Assembly: GCA_003555285.1 (NCBI GenBank)
Contig: PWGH01000100.1
Span: 1 to 10,081 of the forward strand
Direction of reading: 5' to 3'
Length of the DNA stretch: 10,081 nt
Source of the DNA: Thioalkalivibrio sp.
Lineage (GTDB): Bacteria > Pseudomonadota > Gammaproteobacteria > Ectothiorhodospirales > Ectothiorhodospiraceae
Part shown: piece by piece, positions 7,244 to 10,081 of the stretch
Layout of the letters: the number at the start of each line of letters is the position of its first letter
Numbering within the stretch: position 1 is the first letter of the stretch
The notes under the pieces: generated by a model
The model's input: only the letters and a program-made list of their open reading frames with translations
What the model was told of the DNA's origin: nothing
Database searches by the model: none
Position numbers and translations under genes: made by a program

Positions 7244-7354
7244 ATGGCGCTGCTCGCCGTCGCCCTGCTGGCCCTGCTCGGCGGCCTGCTGGGCGCAGGC
7301 CCCGCCGTGACGCAGGAGGACGGCCAGGAGGGCCGTCGGCGAAGTCTTCCCTGA
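7244..7354 (+). CDS. Short hydrophobic ORF, possible membrane peptide
   Basis: An ATG-to-TGA frame of 36 codons on the plus strand. Residues 2-19 (ALLAVALLALLGGLLGAG) are a continuous hydrophobic segment able to span a membrane or act as a signal peptide; the tail is polar and ends with RRRSLP. There is no good Shine-Dalgarno sequence upstream (ACGATAGGCC), and the 3' part contains a 7-bp hairpin (GACGGCC 7319-7325 with GGCCGTC 7331-7337). I do not recognise it. It could be a real small protein, the start of a decayed membrane protein, or chance in GC-rich DNA. Confidence 0.25.
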   Translation: MALLAVALLALLGGLLGAGPAVTQEDGQEGRRRSLP

Positions 7355-7385
7355 TCACCCACTCGTGAATCTCCGCCCTACACCG

Positions 7386-7790
7386 CTACCCCGTTCCCGG
7401 CTGAACGGTGGGGGTGATGTCGGTGCGGGGGAAATCATCGCCCTTGAACAGCAGCGACTGCCCATTCGCGCGCGCCAGCGCATAGGCGAAACAGTCGCCA
7501 TAGTTCAGGCCGGCGCGGTGCCGACCCTTGCCGAACTGGCTGAAGGCCCGGCGCGCCTCCTGGGCCTGCCGGAGATCGACAGGCACGCACTCGATCCCCG
7601 CGCGGTCGAGGAAACGGTCCAGCAGATGCAGCCCCGCTGTGCCGTAGCGCACTTCGATGACGATGGATGTCTCGACCCAGTTGGCCACCGAGAGCAGACG
7701 CGACTCCGCGGCCTCGATGGCTTCGTTGAAGGCGTGGCGTTCCGGCTCGTCCTGGAGGATGGCGACCAGCGCCGAGGTGTCGATGACCAT
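7386..7790 (-). CDS. vapC: VapC-type PIN-domain ribonuclease toxin (module 2)
   Basis: A 134-residue PIN protein of a different subfamily from module 1. Acidic residues: D4 in [13 protein letters not shown]40 in NWVETSIVIE, D99 in LNYGDCFAYALA, and D118 in LLFKGDDFPRTDI, completing the four-residue metal site. The FGKGRHRAGLNYGDC block (86-100) is characteristic of this group. The ATG overlaps the vapB2 TGA by one base (TGATG). It is expected to act as an Mg2+-dependent RNase with an unidentified RNA target. A stretch of its coding sequence recurs at 8331-8393. Confidence 0.93.
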   Translation of the reverse strand: MVIDTSALVAILQDEPERHAFNEAIEAAESRLLSVANWVETSIVIEVRYGTAGLHLLDRFLDRAGIECVPVDLRQAQEARRAFSQFGKGRHRAGLNYGDCFAYALARANGQSLLFKGDDFPRTDITPTVQPGTG

Positions 7791-8044
7791 CAGCGCGGAA
7801 GACCGTGCTCGTCGTAGCCGAGGATCTCCTCGGCAGTGCGGCGGTCGCGAACCGGGAGCGCCGCGCAGGCCCGGCCGATCTCATCCAACTCATCCGCGAG
7901 CCGCGTTCCCCCACGTTCACGCCGCACGCGGTCCATGCGTTCACGCATCGCGCGGATCACTGCCTCGGTCTTGGTCTCGCCCGTGGCCCGCGCCAACTCC
8001 TCCGCCAGCCGATCCGCTTCGGGATTTCGGATATTCAGCGCCAT
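7790..8044 (-). CDS. vapB: VapB-family antitoxin (module 2, PSK/Rv0623-like)
   Basis: An 84-residue antitoxin. The N-terminus [20 protein letters not shown], followed by TGETKTEAV (21-29), is the standard opening of the PSK-type VapB group, a short strand followed by DNA-binding helices. The arginine-rich middle (35-48) and the end [30 protein letters not shown] form the toxin-binding tail, with the family-typical GYDE(H)GLP ending. GGGGA lies about 4 nt upstream of the ATG, a modest SD. It pairs with the toxin directly downstream via a 1-nt overlap. Confidence 0.93.
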   Translation of the reverse strand: MALNIRNPEADRLAEELARATGETKTEAVIRAMRERMDRVRRERGGTRLADELDEIGRACAALPVRDRRTAEEILGYDEHGLPR

Positions 8045-8069
8045 GTTTTCCCCACGCTTGTGCAGACCG

Positions 8070-8103
8070 CTACACAGTAGGTCGCGACCGGATCGGCCGT
8101 CAA
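8070..8103 (-). promoter_or_regulatory. Candidate vapBC2 promoter/operator
   Basis: The minus strand has TTGACG at 8098-8103 and, after 18 nt, a weak -10 TACTGT at 8074-8079. Between and over them are two small palindromes: CTACACAGTAG (8070-8080) and the perfect 10-bp GGTCGCGACC (8080-8089). Their position is right for an autoregulatory operator, but the -10 match is poor. Confidence 0.4.
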
Positions 8104-8330
8104 CCTGGACTCGGACGGAAACGGCCGTATACCGTCATACGCCCAAGCGTACTCAAGCTGCGTCTCGCATCGATCCCGGCCTTGCCGCGACCGCGCCCGG
8201 CCTTTAGTTCGACCACACAACGGACGGCAGCGTCCAGATTGTCTTGCGCGATGCACTGTACGATCTTGAGGTCGGAGAAGCGGCAAGCCGCCGTGCGGCG
8301 GTGAGCGCGTTTCGGACCGGGTGCCCACTC
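8104..8330. other. Gene-poor spacer upstream of vapBC2
   Basis: Part of the 587-bp stretch between vapB2 and the DUF2442 gene. I see no supported gene here. Minus-strand frames run through it without recognisable domains; a small GCCGC/GCGGC hairpin lies near 8287-8300. It separates the vapBC2 promoter from the vapC scrap. Confidence 0.4.
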
Positions 8331-8393
8331 GAGCCCGGCGGGGTATCGACCGTTGCCGAACTGGCTGAAGGCCCGGCGCGCCTCCTGGATCTG
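8331..8393 (-). pseudogene. Fragment of a vapC gene related to module 2
   Basis: The minus strand encodes QIQEARRAFSQFGNGRYPAG, close to QAQEARRAFSQFGKGRHRAG of VapC2 (residues 75-94). At the DNA level 8353-8388 is identical over 36 bases to 7528-7563, with weaker similarity on both sides. The motif that should follow (LNYGDC) is replaced by LEWAPG and the PIN catalytic residues are absent, so only about 21 codons of the gene survive. It may be left from an older vapBC copy or from recombination with a relative of module 2. Confidence 0.75.
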
Positions 8394-8456
8394 CCAATGA
8401 CGGCAGTAGCTGTTTCTGGAGGTCCCATCACTGCCGGGTGACGGATACTCCTCCAT

Positions 8457-8580
8457 GCCTCGTCCCCGTAGGGTAAGTGAAGCGCAGCGCACCCACCGCC
8501 CTTGATCTTGACCTCGCCCTCGACCTCGCGCACCACCCCTGGTGGGCCCGCTGCGCTTGGTCCACCCTACGGGGCGAGGC
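8457..8580. repeat. REP/MITE-like palindromic element
   Basis: Left arm 8457-8497 and right arm 8541-8580 are imperfect inverted repeats: GCCTCG(T)CCCCGTAGGGT pairs with ACCCTACGGGGCGAGGC, then AAGCGCAGCG with CGCTGCGCTT, then CCACC with GGTGG. The GTAGGGT...AGCGCAGCG...CCACC layout is that of the common intergenic palindromes seen in many proteobacteria (from memory). The loop between the arms is a run of near-repeated CTYGAY hexamers (8501-8526). No open reading frame of note lies inside. Confidence 0.75.
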
Positions 8581-8631
8581 TTCGCCTGGCCGCCGATCTT
8601 GGCTGGAACATCCGCACCCAACCGCAAGGGT

Positions 8632-8898
8632 CTATGCGTCGGCCGAAGTGCCTTGTTGCGCTTCATTCCGACTGCACTTCTCATATACAAACGCTGGATC
8701 AAGATCGATTCCGGAATCCCACTCCACTGTATCGAACGATACGTTAATCCGCTTGAAGGCATTGATATCCTGTAGCCTCCGGAAGACACCGAAGTCCAAG
8801 AAAGGCTTCATATCTAGCGTCCCCCGCTCGCCATTACCAAAATCAATCCGCAGGACGTAGTCGTCAGAGGGAACCACGTTTATCACTGATGGATGCAT
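8632..8898 (-). CDS. DUF2442 domain protein
   Basis: An 88-residue protein with the DUF2442 pattern: MHPSVINVVPSDDYVLRIDF, a GERGTLDMKPFL segment (24-34), FKRINVSFDTVEWDSGIDLDP (48-68) and a VYEK end. DUF2442 proteins are small, of unproven biochemical role, and are often encoded next to DUF4160 proteins in a pair that has been proposed to be toxin-antitoxin-like. The frame is open to 8946, but the ATG at 8898 has AGGTG 6 nt upstream and the homology starts there. That SD overlaps the stop of the DUF4160 remnant, so the two were one operon. The last dozen residues (SRNEAQQGTSADA) are not typical of the family and may be read-through into flanking sequence. Confidence 0.85.
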   Translation of the reverse strand: MHPSVINVVPSDDYVLRIDFGNGERGTLDMKPFLDFGVFRRLQDINAFKRINVSFDTVEWDSGIDLDPAFVYEKCSRNEAQQGTSADA

Positions 8899-8908
8899 TT
8901 TCTTCACC

Positions 8909-9073
8909 TTACTGAAGTGGTTGAATCTTGAATGGCTCCTCACCATTCATTACCAACTGCCAATCCTCCAGTAGCTCGTCCTGGCGGAGTTCCGCCCACG
9001 CCAATGCGAGTTTTGTTTGCTTCTTTGGAAGATCCCATTCGCTAAACCACACGGAATTCGACCTTTTCGACAT
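8909..9073 (-). pseudogene. N-terminally truncated DUF4160 gene
   Basis: From about 9037 to the TAA at 8911-8909 the minus strand reads DLPKKQTKLALAWAELRQDE and then LLEDWQLVMNGEEPFKIQPLQ, the C-terminal half of DUF4160 proteins of about 85-90 residues (family recalled as ...KxKLVxAWIEIHxEELxADWxLAxNGxxxFxIxPL). The usual N-terminal half (MPTI...PHIHxxY) is absent; upstream of the homology the DNA belongs to the end of higA. The first ATG in frame is at 9073, inside higA in another frame, which would give a 54-residue product (MSKRSNSVWFSEWD...). It is most likely a broken gene whose front was replaced by the higBA module, though the short product could still be made. Confidence 0.7.
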
Positions 9074-9334
9074 CTTCCAGGTTAACGGATTGGCGGGCAT
9101 GCCATAATTCATAGTTGTCCTGCATCGCAAGCCAACTCTCGGGCGAGCGGCCGAGAGCCTTAGACAGCCGAAGTGCCATTTCCGGACTTATACCACTCCG
9201 CCCCTGAAGAACGCGATTGAGCGTCGAGGGCGAAACTCCCAGCTTCGATGCCAGTTGCCTTCCGGTCAGCGAATGCGGGTCCAGATATACCTCACGAATG
9301 AATTCGCCTGGATGCGGTGGATTTTGCATAGTCA

Positions 9335-9335
<1 letters not shown>
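9042..9335 (-). CDS. higA: HigA antitoxin (XRE-family helix-turn-helix)
   Basis: A 97-residue antitoxin with the HigA opening MTMQNPPHPGEFIREVYL and a helix-turn-helix at about 24-45 (LTGRQLASKLGVSPSTLNRV), followed by the family-typical GISPEMALRLSKALGRSPESW and NYELWHA. It should neutralise HigB and repress the operon. The ATG at 9335 shares one base with the higB TGA (TGATG); a TTG one codon earlier is an unlikely start. As in other hig loci the toxin gene comes first. Base composition is lower in GC than vapBC and polX. Confidence 0.93.

Positions 9336-10081
<746 letters not shown>

Noticed and set aside
8100..8789. 229-codon minus-strand frame spanning the vapC scrap and REP element
   Set aside because: It is low-complexity translation of palindromic DNA, with only the 21-residue VapC-like patch recognisable; no SD and no domain.

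Overview
The window is GC-rich and almost every gene lies on the minus strand, so it reads from right to left. The families present (a TIGR01777-type epimerase, a PHP-domain DNA polymerase X next to an NAD+-dependent ligase, an Old Yellow Enzyme/FAD reductase, VapBC and HigBA modules, and REP-like palindromes) suggest a GC-rich proteobacterium, probably a gammaproteobacterium. That assignment is inferred from gene content and repeat style only.

Layout. Bases 1-247 (+) hold the two ends of a TIGR01777 epimerase joined after loss of the middle, so the gene is broken. A nested palindrome at 240-397 covers its stop codon. Bases 478-4268 (-) carry polX and ligA, 5 bp apart, with the ligA ribosome binding site inside the end of polX: a coupled DNA-repair pair. 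Bases 4338-6287 (-) carry an intact two-module flavin/iron-sulfur reductase. In the 69-bp gap between it and polX is what looks like the last zinc-finger residues of a lost Fpg/MutM-type glycosylase.

From about 6440 to the right edge the window is accessory DNA: vapBC module 1 (6536-7161), a short hydrophobic ORF on the + strand (7244-7354), vapBC module 2 (7386-8044), a vapC scrap that repeats part of module 2 (8331-8393), a REP/MITE-like palindrome (8457-8580), a DUF2442 gene with a beheaded DUF4160 partner, higBA (9042-9613), and a frameshifted fragment of a type I restriction methyltransferase gene (hsdM, about 9735-10037). The hsdM homology stops exactly where a small hairpin sequence begins at 10039, which may be the 5' end of a group II intron.

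How the genes relate. PolX and LigA plausibly cooperate in gap filling and nick sealing. The three toxin-antitoxin modules each have 1-nt stop/start overlaps that couple the two proteins; vapBC1 has a recognisable promoter with operator-like repeats. The 8.6-9.6 kb part is visibly poorer in GC than its surroundings, as expected for recently acquired DNA. I found no convincing new multi-gene system. The unusual content is the density of truncated genes and repeats between intact toxin-antitoxin modules.
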